DNA of 64,000 nt from Rhodospirillales bacterium (lineage in GTDB: Bacteria > Pseudomonadota > Alphaproteobacteria > Rhodospirillales > Defluviicoccaceae), in contig JADJXQ010000001.1 in NCBI GenBank assembly GCA_016710335.1, forward strand, positions 372,001-436,000. Direction: 5' to 3'. The translations under genes were made by a program, and so were the position numbers. Under the pieces are notes generated by a model. The model made no database searches. It was not told the origin of the DNA and worked only from the letters and a program-made list of their open reading frames with translations. Positions 11,576 through 21,100 of the stretch are shown here, in pieces; the first letter of the stretch is position 1, and every line of letters starts with the position of its first letter.

Positions 11576-11670
11576 GAATCGCCTCCTGCGACTGGCGCCG
11601 AACGCGGCGATGCGGCGCCGGGGCCCAGTTTGCAGTTGTGGTTTGACGGCGTAGTTTTGCAGTTGTAGAT

Positions 11671-11694
11671 CGGAATAGCCACAGGCGTATTCCG
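11671..11694. repeat. REP-like palindrome, copy 2
   Basis: CGGAATA and TATTCCG arms around GCCACAGGCG, between mtnP and the VTT membrane gene. It is the inverted second copy of the element at 3026-3049 (two mismatches in 24). A half-site, GGCTATTCCGA, follows near 11780 at the end of the next gene. Confidence 0.45.
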
Positions 11695-11781
11695 ACGCAC
11701 TCCGGCTCATGACGTCGACGGGCAAGCGTGCTCAAGCCTGAAGGCTTGCGCCTGAGCCATTTCGTAGCGACAGGCCCGCGG

Positions 11782-12489
11782 CTATTCCGACATACGCAGA
11801 ACGTCGACCGCATCGTCGAGCGCCTGCTCGCGGCGGTATTGGCGGCAGAGGTAGACGCCGATGGACGCCGACACCAGGAACAGGGCGATCGCCACCGCGG
11901 TGTTGATCATGATTCCCCCCGCCATGATTCCCTCCGCAAGGCCGCTGCCCATCAGCGCGAACACGACGGTTTGCGGCACATAGCCGAGCGCCGAGGCGCT
12001 CAGGAACGCCGGCGCCGGCACGCCCGAAACGCCCGCGACAAGGTTGACGACCAGGTTGTTGCCGATCGGCAGCAAGCGCACCGCAAGGGTCATCAGGAAA
12101 GGGCGGGTACAGAGGAAGCGATCGATCTTCGCGAGGCGCCGGGAGTAACGCTTCATGACGAAGGCGCGCCCGAAGAAGCGCCCATAGGAGAAAGCGAGGG
12201 CACAACCGGCGACGGTCGCCAACACGGTCAGGCCGGAGCCGATGGCGACGCCGAAGGCATAGCCGGCTACATAGGCGACGGCTTGGCGGGACAGACCTGC
12301 GCCGGTGATCAGCGTGCCGGCGGCGACGAACATAAGGCTTCCCATCAGCCCACGGCCGCGCACTTCCGCATCGATCCACGCTGTGAGAGCGTCCAGCCCA
12401 CCGTCGAGGCCGGCGCCGCGGATCAGGATGGTGACGAGGGCGAGGGCAGCGATGGCGCCGAGGCCGCGGGCGATGGCGCCTGTGCTCAC
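11782..12489 (-). CDS. VTT-domain (TVP38/DedA-like) membrane protein
   Basis: A 235-aa integral membrane protein with about five hydrophobic segments. The central VTT signature is present: AYVAGYAFGVAIG, then ALAFSYGRFFGR, then FLMTLAVRLLPIGNNLVVNLVAGVSGV with the conserved R and P of the re-entrant loop. TVP38/DedA relatives act in membrane homeostasis and some are lipid scramblases or transporters; the specific cargo is unknown. It lies 43 bp after the glycosyltransferase on the same strand, which suggests a shared role in envelope lipid modification. Confidence 0.85.
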   Translation of the reverse strand: MSTGAIARGLGAIAALALVTILIRGAGLDGGLDALTAWIDAEVRGRGLMGSLMFVAAGTLITGAGLSRQAVAYVAGYAFGVAIGSGLTVLATVAGCALAFSYGRFFGRAFVMKRYSRRLAKIDRFLCTRPFLMTLAVRLLPIGNNLVVNLVAGVSGVPAPAFLSASALGYVPQTVVFALMGSGLAEGIMAGGIMINTAVAIALFLVSASIGVYLCRQYRREQALDDAVDVLRMSE

Positions 12490-12532
12490 GGCGATACCGT
12501 CGCCGCCGAGACTCCAACCATCGCCGCCGTCA

Positions 12533-13261
12533 TCATGGCTCGCGACGGACGGCGCAAAGGTTGGCCCGCCGGCGGAGCCACATCACGCCGAGCAGATCCA
12601 CAATCCCCACCCACAACCGATCAAAGGTGCCGTACTTGGACCGGCCGCCCGCCCGTGGGCGGTGGTTGACGGGAACCGAGATGACTCGGCCACCCTGCCG
12701 CGCCATCAGCGCCGGCAGAAACCGATGCATGTGGTCGAAGCGCGGCATGGCTAGGAATGCCTCGCGCGCAAACACCTTTAGCCCGCAACCGGTGTCGACG
12801 GTGTCGTCATGGAGGAGTCGCCGCCGCACGCCATTAGCGATTCGCGACGTCACGCGCTTGATGAGCGTATCCCTGCGATCCATGCGCAAGCCCGCAACCA
12901 TGACGGAGTCGTCATCCCCTTCCTGCACGAAGATATCCACGAGCCGCAGGATATCGGCGGGATCGTTCTGGCCATCGCCGTCGAGGGTGGCGATGATCGT
13001 GCCGCGCGCAGCTATCACACCGGTGTTGATGCCCGCGCTCTGTCCGGCGCGGCGGGCATGCCGCAGAACGCGTAGACGCGGGCACCGCTCGGCGGCGTCG
13101 CGCAGCCGCTGCCGCGTCGCATCGGTACTGCCATCATCCACGAACAGGATCTCGAAGCTTGCAAGTTCCTTGAGGGCTTCGTCGATTTCGGCGACCAGCG
13201 TGCCAACCGTTTCGGCCTCATTGAGTACGGGCACCACTACGCTCAGCCGCACCGACGCCAC
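12533..13261 (-). CDS. Glycosyltransferase family 2, DPM1-like
   Basis: A 242-aa GT-A fold enzyme. It shows VVVPVLNEAETV at the N-terminus, FVDDGSTDAT, and the metal-binding DGDGQNDP (DxD-type), followed by DTGCGLKVFAREAF and VPVNHRPRAGGRSKYG, as in dolichol- or undecaprenyl-phosphate mannosyltransferases. The protein ends soon after this, without the C-terminal pair of membrane helices seen in longer relatives. It probably transfers a sugar to a polyprenyl phosphate at the inner face of the membrane. It shares a transcript with the VTT protein. Confidence 0.85.
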   Translation of the reverse strand: MASVRLSVVVPVLNEAETVGTLVAEIDEALKELASFEILFVDDGSTDATRQRLRDAAERCPRLRVLRHARRAGQSAGINTGVIAARGTIIATLDGDGQNDPADILRLVDIFVQEGDDDSVMVAGLRMDRRDTLIKRVTSRIANGVRRRLLHDDTVDTGCGLKVFAREAFLAMPRFDHMHRFLPALMARQGGRVISVPVNHRPRAGGRSKYGTFDRLWVGIVDLLGVMWLRRRANLCAVRREP

Positions 13262-13348
13262 CCCACCGCACTATTGTTTCTCTTTGAGAATCGCGCTTGT
13301 AAGTATATCATTAGACGCTACCTGCAGTTGCGACGAGGGGAGAACGCC

Positions 13349-14404
13349 ATGGAGTACAACCAGTCGCCGGAGAAGGCTTCCGAGTGCGCCCACCTGGCCC
13401 TCTCGTTGATGGAAGAGCGGGGCATCTCCCCGCAGCCCAAGAATTTCACCCTCTGGTACGCCTATTTCGCGGGCAGCAACCCTGACCTCACACACGCGTT
13501 GAACATGCTGCTCGACCAGAACATCGCGTTCAGTGTCGACCGGAATGCCGATCTCTTCAATCAATTCTGTGCCGGAACGGAATACCCGGCTGCGCTGAGC
13601 CTGATGGCGGAGCAGGTGGAAACGGAGCTCGAAGCGGTGCTCGGGGTCCTCCAGAACGCCGGCGCGGGCGCCAAGCGTTACGGCAGATCATTGGAAACGG
13701 CCTCGGGAGAGCTGGCGCGGAGCCAGCACGCGGGCGCGATGGGACAGATCGTGCACCGCCTCCTCAACGAGACGCGGGCAATGGTGCAACAGAATCGCGC
13801 CCTCGAAGTTCGAGTTCGAGAATCGTCCGCGCAGATCAAGACGCTCCGGGACGAGCTGGAATCATCCCGCAAGCACAGCCTGTTCGATCCGCTGACGGAA
13901 CTGGCGAACCGCAAGCTGTTCGACACGTCTCTCAAGAACGCCATGGAGCAGTCGAAAGACACTGGGAAACCGGTATCGCTGCTGTTCGTCGATGTCGACC
14001 ATTTCAAATTGTTCAACGACACCCATGGTCATCAAATCGGTGATCAGGTTCTGAAGTTGCTGGCCAAGATCATGCAACACTGCATCCGGGATCTGGACAC
14101 TGCAGCCCGCTACGGCGGTGAGGAGTTCGCCGTCATTCTCCCGCAGACTGGCTTGGGCGGCGCGCTGGAAGTGGCGCGGCGCATCCGCGATCAGATCGCC
14201 AACAAGCCGCTCGTCCACCGCCGGACCGGCGAAAAGCTGGGGCAGATCACCGTGTCGATCGGCGTGTCGCAGATGAAGCCCGGCGAATCGCAGCGGGATT
14301 TCGTGGAGCGGGCGGACCAGGCGCTATATGCGGCCAAGCGCACGGGGCGCAACAAGGTCGTGACGGAAGAGACGCTGCAGGACAAGATGGACCTCGCTTC
14401 CTGA
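13349..14404 (+). CDS. Diguanylate cyclase (GGEEF)
   Basis: A 351-aa cytoplasmic protein. Residues 1-150 form a helical N-terminal region of unknown ligand, residues 150-175 a coiled coil, and the rest a GGDEF domain with the active-site motif GGEEF at 256-260. A product-inhibition I-site, RDLD (247-250), sits exactly five residues before it, so the enzyme is predicted active and feedback-inhibited in making cyclic di-GMP. FDPLTELANRK and DVDHFKLFNDTHGH are the usual substrate-binding blocks. The start at 13349 follows GAGGGGAG. It is divergent from the glycosyltransferase gene. Confidence 0.93.
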   Translation: MEYNQSPEKASECAHLALSLMEERGISPQPKNFTLWYAYFAGSNPDLTHALNMLLDQNIAFSVDRNADLFNQFCAGTEYPAALSLMAEQVETELEAVLGVLQNAGAGAKRYGRSLETASGELARSQHAGAMGQIVHRLLNETRAMVQQNRALEVRVRESSAQIKTLRDELESSRKHSLFDPLTELANRKLFDTSLKNAMEQSKDTGKPVSLLFVDVDHFKLFNDTHGHQIGDQVLKLLAKIMQHCIRDLDTAARYGGEEFAVILPQTGLGGALEVARRIRDQIANKPLVHRRTGEKLGQITVSIGVSQMKPGESQRDFVERADQALYAAKRTGRNKVVTEETLQDKMDLAS

Positions 14405-14674
14405 ACGCCTGCCGCCGAGGTACCCGCCCCCTCCCCCTCCGATACGAACAACCCTCGTCGTTGTCGGCGGGCAATGCCGACGCGGCAACCCGGAGACATC
14501 TCGGCGAGGCTGCAAGATCCCCGGGACGAGCCACGAAGCCACTGCCGTCGTCGGAACAACTGGTTGCAGCCAGGCACCACTCGCTCCTTGAATGCTCCGT
14601 AGCACTCGGCTACGGCTCATCCGTTTGGAGTTCTGCCGGTTTCGGTGAGAAACCGCCGACACAGGGGTGTTGCG

Positions 14675-15943
14675 ATGGGACCGGCTCGCGTCAATGATCG
14701 TCAAGCCTATGCGGCGGCCCTCGCTCCCGGGATTTTGGCGCTTGTGGGGGGAGCGATCGTTGGCTCGCTCGACGTGCCGTGGGCGGTGGTGGTCGTCGCT
14801 CTGCTGGTCGCCGGAGCGTGGTGGTACTTAAAGCGCCTGCCCTCTCCAGCCGCTCCGGGCGACGTGATCGCAGCAACGCCCGCACCCGGTCTGCCTCAAG
14901 ACATCATCGAAGCGTTCCCGGAGCCGATCGCGCTGATTGATGGCGCGCGCAAGATCGTCGGCCTCAATCGCGCCGCCCGCAACCTCGTTGGCATGACGCG
15001 GCCCGGCCGTGACTTGGCCTTGTCTCTCAGACATCCGGCGATTTTGTCCGCGGTGGACAGGGCGTTCTCCGGCGTGGCGTTCGTCAACGAGGAGATCGTC
15101 CTGCCCGTGCCGGTGCCCCGCACGTTCACGCTGCACGCCAGCCGCCTTCCCTCCACCAGCGACTCCGCCCCAGATCCGGCGCGCCCGGCAGTTTTGTTGA
15201 TGTTGCGCGACGATACGCGCGCCAAGCGAGCCGAACAATCCCGCGCCGATTTCGTCGCCAACGCCAGCCATGAATTGCGCTCGCCGCTGGCGGCGCTGTT
15301 GGGGATCATCGAGACCCTGCGCGGACCCGCGAAGCGCGATCCCGAAGCCCAGGCCCATTTCCTCGACATCATGAGGGCGGAGGCGCAGCGCATGGCGCGC
15401 CTGATCGAGGATCTGCTGTCATTGTCGCGCGTCGAAATCAATGAGCACGTGCCGCCGCGCGGCCGCGTCAAGATCTGTGAGATCCTGGACGCAGTGGAAG
15501 CTACCCTCGCGGTTCGCGCCCATGAGCATGGGATGCGGATCGGCATCGACTGCCCGGAAGACCTGCCGCCCGTGATCGGCGACGCCGATCAATTGACCCA
15601 GGTGTTCCACAACCTGGTCGACAACGCGGTCAAGTACGGTGGCGACAGCACATCCATCCAGGTTTCGGTGCGCGCTGTCGACACCTTGCCCAGCGCTGCG
15701 GGCGGCGGGCTGGAAATAAGAGTGGAGGACCACGGTCCCGGCATCCCAGACGTTCATCTGCCGCGGGTCACGGAGAGATTCTACCGCGTCGACGCCGGTC
15801 GCTCCCGGAAGCTGGGCGGGACCGGCCTCGGGCTCGCGATCGCCAAGCACATCGTCAGCCGCCATCGCGGACACATGCGAATTGAAAGCGCGGAGGGCCG
15901 CGGCACCACCGTTGTGGTCCTGCTCCCGACCAAGCCGGTTTAA
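14675..15943 (+). CDS. PhoR-like sensor histidine kinase
   Basis: A 422-aa kinase with two N-terminal membrane helices (about 14-31 and 34-52), a PAS-like region (about 75-190) and a HisKA domain with phosphoacceptor H199 in FVANASHELRSPLAALLG. The HATPase domain carries NLVDNAVKYGG and GTGLGLAIAKHIVSRHRG. The architecture matches PhoR, which senses phosphate limitation through PhoU/Pst, but no phoB, pst or phoU genes are next to it, so I leave the symbol blank. The cognate regulator is not in the window. The start at 14675 has only a weak AGGGG upstream. Confidence 0.85.
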   Translation: MGPARVNDRQAYAAALAPGILALVGGAIVGSLDVPWAVVVVALLVAGAWWYLKRLPSPAAPGDVIAATPAPGLPQDIIEAFPEPIALIDGARKIVGLNRAARNLVGMTRPGRDLALSLRHPAILSAVDRAFSGVAFVNEEIVLPVPVPRTFTLHASRLPSTSDSAPDPARPAVLLMLRDDTRAKRAEQSRADFVANASHELRSPLAALLGIIETLRGPAKRDPEAQAHFLDIMRAEAQRMARLIEDLLSLSRVEINEHVPPRGRVKICEILDAVEATLAVRAHEHGMRIGIDCPEDLPPVIGDADQLTQVFHNLVDNAVKYGGDSTSIQVSVRAVDTLPSAAGGGLEIRVEDHGPGIPDVHLPRVTERFYRVDAGRSRKLGGTGLGLAIAKHIVSRHRGHMRIESAEGRGTTVVVLLPTKPV

Positions 15944-15967
15944 TCCTCCGGGCCGCGCGGTACCGGC

Positions 15968-16648
15968 TCAGGTGCGGCGGAACAGGTGGACCCGCATCGG
16001 CTGGTCGAACTTCCAGCCGTCTTCGGTCTGACGGCCGAGACGCTCGAAATTGTCGCGGATCACGTCCTCGAGCTCGATGAAGCGTTCGCGAACATGTGGG
16101 TTGATCGTCGTGATGCGATCATGAAAAGCCTGAAAGCTCTTGATTTTTACGGTGTCAATGTGGGTAAGCACGGTTTCCTGCAGGAGCCCGACCTCCGGCG
16201 CGCGCTTCAACGCATCCTGAGCGGCACGACGCACCTGGGTCTCGTCATGCGCCGGTTTCATCACTTCGAAATAGGGGCCCTCGGGCAGTGGTTCGGAGAC
16301 ATAGAGGAGCCCGCCGCGCTTGAGAACGCGCGCAGCTTCCCGAAGCGCCTTACCGAGCGCCGCCGCGTCAACGTGATGGAGGCTGTTGAAGTAGACGACG
16401 ATATCGGCAGAATGGTTCTTCTCCGGCAAATCCTCCGCAAGGCCCTGGATATAATGCTCGTCGCCGACGGGCGCCGCCAGGCGCGCCCGCGCGAGCTGAC
16501 GCGGGCTGACTTCGATGCCGGTGACGTGGGCGCCGTTTCGTGCCAGGAAGCGCGTCATGGCGCCATCGCCGCAACCCACATCGATTACCGTTGCACCTTG
16601 AAGCGGCAGCAATTCCGCCATGACCTCCACGCTGGTTCGTGCTTGCAT
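15968..16648 (-). CDS. Class I SAM-dependent methyltransferase
   Basis: A 226-aa methyltransferase of the UbiE/type-11 group. Motif I VIDVGCGDGAMT, the acidic strand-2 end GIEVSPRQ, and DIVVYFNSLHHVD are visible, followed by an ARVLKRGGLLYVSEPLPEG block. The substrate is not evident. The ATG at 16648 has AAGGTGA upstream. It converges on the histidine kinase gene, 24 bp apart, and has no clear operon partner. Confidence 0.85.
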   Translation of the reverse strand: MQARTSVEVMAELLPLQGATVIDVGCGDGAMTRFLARNGAHVTGIEVSPRQLARARLAAPVGDEHYIQGLAEDLPEKNHSADIVVYFNSLHHVDAAALGKALREAARVLKRGGLLYVSEPLPEGPYFEVMKPAHDETQVRRAAQDALKRAPEVGLLQETVLTHIDTVKIKSFQAFHDRITTINPHVRERFIELEDVIRDNFERLGRQTEDGWKFDQPMRVHLFRRT

Positions 16649-17050
16649 GATCACCTTGTTTCCGCAGTCCTGATCACCGGCCGCCGATCCGCGGCCCGCC
16701 TGAAACCGTTGTAGCGGATATGGGCCACCACGGAAACATGTGAAGAGGCGTGGCGCAGGACGTTAGGCGCGCGGTTGATCTCTGCGCGGCTAGTGCTGTT
16801 CGGCCATGACGCCATAGTCATAAATCCGCCATGGTCATCTGCAACACATGGCTAACACGGTCGCAGGCCGGGCCGCCGCGGCAGAGGCAGACGGTCTCTG
16901 CTTGAAGTTGTTCCCATTACACGTGGCATGGTTTAGCTTGCCCGCGAGGCGGGTGCCACGGGCCGTGTCCCGAAGCCCGACAACAGCCAGCGAAGATCGT
17001 CGTTGAGAGACGCGGGGCGATCTGCGTAGAGCACGAGAAAGGTACTTCAG
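16649..17050. other. Intergenic region, divergent promoters expected
   Basis: About 400 bp between the divergent methyltransferase and secretion operons. I see no convincing coding frame, tRNA or strong hairpin. It should hold promoters for both directions, but no clear sigma-70 pair stands out by eye. Confidence 0.5.
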
Positions 17051-18781
17051 GTGTCAAATCCCGACAGTGCGGGGAACACGCTGACACGCTCCTTGAGCGC
17101 CTGCCGCCGAGCCTTGCTGGCGGTGGGGCTTATCAGTCTTTTCGTCAACATCCTGATGTTGACTGTTCCGCTGTACATGCTCCAGATCTTCGATCGCGTG
17201 CTGACCAGCCGCAGCACCGAGACGCTGGTGTTCCTCACCATCGCGGCGGTCGGCGCGCTGATCGTGTTCGGGGTGCTCGACATGCTGCGCAACCACATCA
17301 TGATCGGTGTGGGGACATGGGTGGAGCACCGGCTTGGCCCGGAAGCGGTCGAGCGCTCGGTCGGGGTCCAGCTCCTGCAGCGCGGGTACGGATCGCAGTC
17401 GCTGCGCGACATCGCGCAAGTGCGCCAATTCCTCTCCTCTCCGTCCATCTTCTCCCTGTTCGACGCGCCGTGGGTGCCGATCTATCTGGCGGTGATCTGG
17501 CTCCTGCACCCGTTGCTCGGCACCATCGCGCTGATCGCCGCGATCCTGTTGTTCATCCTCGCGCTGGTCAACGAGTTGGCGACGCGCAAAGTGCAGCGCG
17601 CCGCCAACGAGAGTTGGGGCACGGCGGTACGCCAAACGGAGTCCGCCCTCCGCAACGCCCATGTCATCGAAGCGATGGGGCTGATGCCGGGCGTGCTTCG
17701 TCGCTGGCTCGATGGCAGCCGCGAATCGCTTCGGCTACAACAGCTGACCAGCGAGCGCGGCGGTCTGCTGATCGCCATCTCGAAGTCTATGCGCTTGATC
17801 GTGCAGGCGCTGATCCTCGGCGCCGGCGCCTATCTGGTCATTCAGCTGGAGATTTCGCCAGGCACGATGATTGCCGGCTCGATCATCCTGTCCCGCGCGT
17901 TGCAGCCGGTCGAGGCCGCAATCGGAACGTGGAAACAGCTTCTAGGGGCGCGAGCCGCCTATACCCGTCTTCGCACCTTCTTCGGGCAGCCGCCGGTTCG
18001 TGTCTCCGAAATCCAGCTCCCGACGCCGCAAGGCTACCTCAGCGCCGAGAGCGTGACTTTCATCCCGCCGGGCGGCTCTCGGCCCGCGGTTCTCGGCGTG
18101 TCGTTCCGTCTCACGCCCGGCGAGGTCCTTGCCGTGATCGGCCCTTCGGCCGCCGGCAAATCCACCTTGGCCCGCCTCATCGTCGGCTCGTGGAAGCCGT
18201 ACTCGGGGACGGTGCGCCTCGACGGCGCCGACGTCTTCACGTGGGAGCGCACCGATTTCGGTCAGCACGTGGGCTACATGCCCCAGGAAATCGAGTTGTT
18301 CGAGGGGACGGTCGCCGAAAACATCGCCCGGCTCAACGGCGCCGACGAAGACCTGATCGTGGATGCCGCGCAAAAGGCCGGCGCCCACGAGATGATCCTC
18401 CGCCTCGCCGATGGATACCGCACCCAGATCGGCGAAAGCGGGTACACGCTCTCGGGAGGGCAGCGTCAACGAATTGCGCTCGCGCGCGCCCTGTTCCGGT
18501 CGCCGCGCCTTATCGTGCTCGACGAGCCGAACAGCAACCTGGACAGCGACGGTGAGGACTGCCTGATCCGAGCCATCGAGGAAGCCCGGCGGGGCGGGTC
18601 CACCATGGTCCTCGTGGCGCACCGGCCGCGCTTCGTCTCCATGGCGGACAAGGTGCTGGTCCTGCGCGACGGCAGCGTCGAGATGTTCGGACCCCGCGAC
18701 GAAGTTCTGCCGCGCATTCTGCGTCCGGTGCCGGTTGCCGCCGACCCGCCGAAACCGTCGCTCGGGGCTCCCGGTCGTTGA
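17051..18781 (+). CDS. Type I secretion ABC transporter, PrtD/PrsD family
   Basis: A 576-aa half-transporter. The N-terminal membrane domain (about 20-300) has SLFVNILMLTVPLYMLQIFDRVL, a hallmark of the PrtD/RsaD family of type I secretion ATPases. The ATPase domain has Walker A GPSAAGKST (about 364-372), the signature LSGGQRQR (about 467-474) and IVLDEPNSNLD as Walker B. It exports an unfolded substrate straight from cytoplasm to outside, together with the adjacent HlyD protein and an outer-membrane TolC-like channel not seen here. A GTG start fits the N-terminus of the family. Confidence 0.93.
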   Translation: MSNPDSAGNTLTRSLSACRRALLAVGLISLFVNILMLTVPLYMLQIFDRVLTSRSTETLVFLTIAAVGALIVFGVLDMLRNHIMIGVGTWVEHRLGPEAVERSVGVQLLQRGYGSQSLRDIAQVRQFLSSPSIFSLFDAPWVPIYLAVIWLLHPLLGTIALIAAILLFILALVNELATRKVQRAANESWGTAVRQTESALRNAHVIEAMGLMPGVLRRWLDGSRESLRLQQLTSERGGLLIAISKSMRLIVQALILGAGAYLVIQLEISPGTMIAGSIILSRALQPVEAAIGTWKQLLGARAAYTRLRTFFGQPPVRVSEIQLPTPQGYLSAESVTFIPPGGSRPAVLGVSFRLTPGEVLAVIGPSAAGKSTLARLIVGSWKPYSGTVRLDGADVFTWERTDFGQHVGYMPQEIELFEGTVAENIARLNGADEDLIVDAAQKAGAHEMILRLADGYRTQIGESGYTLSGGQRQRIALARALFRSPRLIVLDEPNSNLDSDGEDCLIRAIEEARRGGSTMVLVAHRPRFVSMADKVLVLRDGSVEMFGPRDEVLPRILRPVPVAADPPKPSLGAPGR

Positions 18782-18858
18782 GGATGGGTCGTATGAAATC
18801 GGGAATTTGGGCCACAGACTCTCTCTACATCTGCGGCGGAAGCAACTGAGGACTTTAC

Positions 18859-20298
18859 ATGAAATCCGGATCTCGCTCCGACGGATCGACACCGCGCGGC
18901 GGTCTGCCGCAGGCATGGAAGGGCGGCGCCGGCGCCACCCTCGGTAGCCAATTCCATCAAAAAAAGGCCGAGCCCCCGCAGACGGCTCCGCCGCGGACGG
19001 GTTGGTCGGCCATGCGTCCGCCGGTGGAACGCTCCATCGTCGCCGCGGCGACCGTGATCCTCGTCTTTTTCGCCGGCATCGGCGGTTGGGCCGCACTGGC
19101 GCCGCTGGAAAGCGCCGCGGTGGCACCCGGTCAGGTGACGGTGGCCAGTCATCGCAAGACGGTGCAGCACCTAGAGGGCGGCATCATCGGTGATCTTCTT
19201 GTCGAAGAAGGCGACGAGGTTGTCGCGGGCGAGGTGCTGCTGCGCCTCGACGAAACGAAGGCGCGGGCGACGGTGTCCCGCCTGCGGGCGCGCTTTGATG
19301 TGCTGCTTGCCACCCGCGCGCGCCTGGTGGCGGAGCGAGACGATGTCGAGTTCGTCGATTTCCCCGACGACCTCCTGGATCGTGCCGACGACCCCGACGT
19401 GATCGATATCCTGGATGGCCAGTTGTCCATCTTCGAGGCCCGACGGGAAGCCGAGCAGGGCCGGGTCGACATCCTGGACCAGCGGGTGAAGCAGCTCCGC
19501 AAGGAAATCGAGGCGCTGGACGCTCAGGTCACTGCCCAAGAGCGCCAGCGCGAGCTCATCCGGAAGGAAGAGAACACAGTCGGCAACCTGGTCAAGAAGG
19601 GCCTTGCCGAGATGCCGCGGCTGCTGGCGCTGCAACGAACCCATGCCAGCATTATCGGCAACCTGGGCGAACAGGAGGCCATGATCGCCCGAGCGGAGCA
19701 ACGCATCGGCGAAACGCGATTGGAAATCCTCGATCTCCGCAACGCCTTCCGCAGCGAGGTGGTCAAGGAGCTGGACACCATCCAGGCGGACATCGTCGAC
19801 ACGGCCGAGCAGTTGACGGCGGCAGATGATGTGGTCAAACGCACCGAAGTCACCTCGCCGCAGTCCGGCAAGGTGGTGAATCTCCGCGTTCACACCACCG
19901 GCGGCGTCGTCGCGCCCGGCGAGGCGCTCCTCGACATCGTGCCGCAGGACGATGCTCTAATCGTCGAGGCGCGCATCGACCCGCTCGACATCGACGTGGT
20001 CCGCGTCGGCCTGCCGGCCCAGGTCAGCCTGACCTCGTACAAGAGCCGCCATACCCTGCCGCTGCAAGGCACCGTGTCCCATGTCTCCGCCGATGTGTTC
20101 GCGGATGAACGGACCGGTGCGCCCTACTATCGCGCCCGCATCGCCATCGATGAAGCGCAGCAGGTGGGACTGGCTCAGCTTGAGATGTATCCCGGCATGC
20201 CGGCCCAGGTGATGATCGTCACCGGCAAGCGGACAGGCCTCGACTACGCCATCCAGCCGTTCGCGGAGAGCTTCTCCCGCGCCTTCCGCGAAGAGTAG
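18859..20298 (+). CDS. HlyD-family type I secretion periplasmic adaptor
   Basis: A 479-aa adaptor. It has a cytoplasmic N-tail, one membrane helix (about 60-84, VILVFFAGIGGWAALAPL), the first half of a lipoyl domain (VASHRKTVQHLEGGIIGDLLVEEGD), a long coiled coil (about 150-320), then the second lipoyl half (VTSPQSGKVVNLRVHT) and a C-terminal barrel. It bridges the ABC transporter and the outer-membrane channel. It follows the ABC gene by 77 bp and is probably co-transcribed. Confidence 0.93.
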   Translation: MKSGSRSDGSTPRGGLPQAWKGGAGATLGSQFHQKKAEPPQTAPPRTGWSAMRPPVERSIVAAATVILVFFAGIGGWAALAPLESAAVAPGQVTVASHRKTVQHLEGGIIGDLLVEEGDEVVAGEVLLRLDETKARATVSRLRARFDVLLATRARLVAERDDVEFVDFPDDLLDRADDPDVIDILDGQLSIFEARREAEQGRVDILDQRVKQLRKEIEALDAQVTAQERQRELIRKEENTVGNLVKKGLAEMPRLLALQRTHASIIGNLGEQEAMIARAEQRIGETRLEILDLRNAFRSEVVKELDTIQADIVDTAEQLTAADDVVKRTEVTSPQSGKVVNLRVHTTGGVVAPGEALLDIVPQDDALIVEARIDPLDIDVVRVGLPAQVSLTSYKSRHTLPLQGTVSHVSADVFADERTGAPYYRARIAIDEAQQVGLAQLEMYPGMPAQVMIVTGKRTGLDYAIQPFAESFSRAFREE

Positions 20299-20319
20299 GT
20301 GCTCGCAGAGGTGATAGCC

Positions 20320-21066
20320 ATGCACTCTCCGCGCATTCGGCGCCTGTTCATGGGGGGAGTAGCGGCGCTCCGACTCGCCATCATCGTCGCCATGCTCGGC
20401 ACTTTGATCGTGGCGTGCTCCAGCGCCACCGTGCAGGAACCGCCGTTCGAACGGGGACTGAGAGCCTTCAAGATCAACGACTACGCAGCGGCCTACGCGG
20501 CTTGGGAGCCAGCCGCGCGCGCCGGCGATGCGGAAGCACAGAACGGGCTTGGGTGGCTTTACGCGGGCGGGCTCGGGGTGCGCCGCGATCCGGAAGAGGC
20601 AGTGCGCTGGTACCGGGTCGCCGCGGCGCAGGGACAGGGCGGCGCACAGCTCAATCTCGCCAACCACTACTACTACGGCCTCGGCGTCCCCGTCGACAGG
20701 GAGCGAGCGGCGGAGTTGTTCCAGTCGGCAGCCGAGAAAGGCTACGCCGAGGCGCAGAACAGCTTGGGGCGCATGCACAAGGCCGGCGAGGGAGTGCCTC
20801 GCGACCCGGTGCGAGCCGCAGCCTGGCTCACCCGCGCGGCCGAGCAGGGGTTTCCTCCCGCACAGAACAGCCTCGGGCTGATGTACTTGAAGGGCGAAGG
20901 CGTGCCGAAGGACTACCGGCGGGCCTATCTATGGCTGGAATTGGCAGTGCGTCACGGCGTCCCGGGCGCAGAGCACAACCGCGATTTCGTCGGCGCCTTC
21001 CTCAACGAGGCAGAAATCAATATGGTACTGGCCGAAGCGGACGCGTGGCGCCGCGCGTCTCCGTAA
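20320..21066 (+). CDS. Sel1-repeat lipoprotein
   Basis: A 248-aa protein with a signal sequence ending in a lipobox (TLIVAC), so it is predicted to be lipid-anchored. It then has about five Sel1/TPR-like repeats of 36 residues, for example AQNGLGWLYAGGLGVRRD and AQNSLGRMHKAGEGVPRD. Such repeats mediate protein-protein contacts. It lies 21 bp behind the HlyD adaptor with its own AGAGGTGAT ribosome site, so it is probably part of the secretion operon; a role in export or surface assembly is an inference. Confidence 0.88.
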   Translation: MHSPRIRRLFMGGVAALRLAIIVAMLGTLIVACSSATVQEPPFERGLRAFKINDYAAAYAAWEPAARAGDAEAQNGLGWLYAGGLGVRRDPEEAVRWYRVAAAQGQGGAQLNLANHYYYGLGVPVDRERAAELFQSAAEKGYAEAQNSLGRMHKAGEGVPRDPVRAAAWLTRAAEQGFPPAQNSLGLMYLKGEGVPKDYRRAYLWLELAVRHGVPGAEHNRDFVGAFLNEAEINMVLAEADAWRRASP

Positions 21067-21100
21067 ACGGCATAAGCCCACGCCTGTCACCGCCACCAGT

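Noticed and set aside
16920..16945. A sigma-54-like TGGCATG...TTGC sequence upstream of the secretion operon
   Set aside because: The distance between the GG and GC elements is wrong for a -24/-12 promoter.
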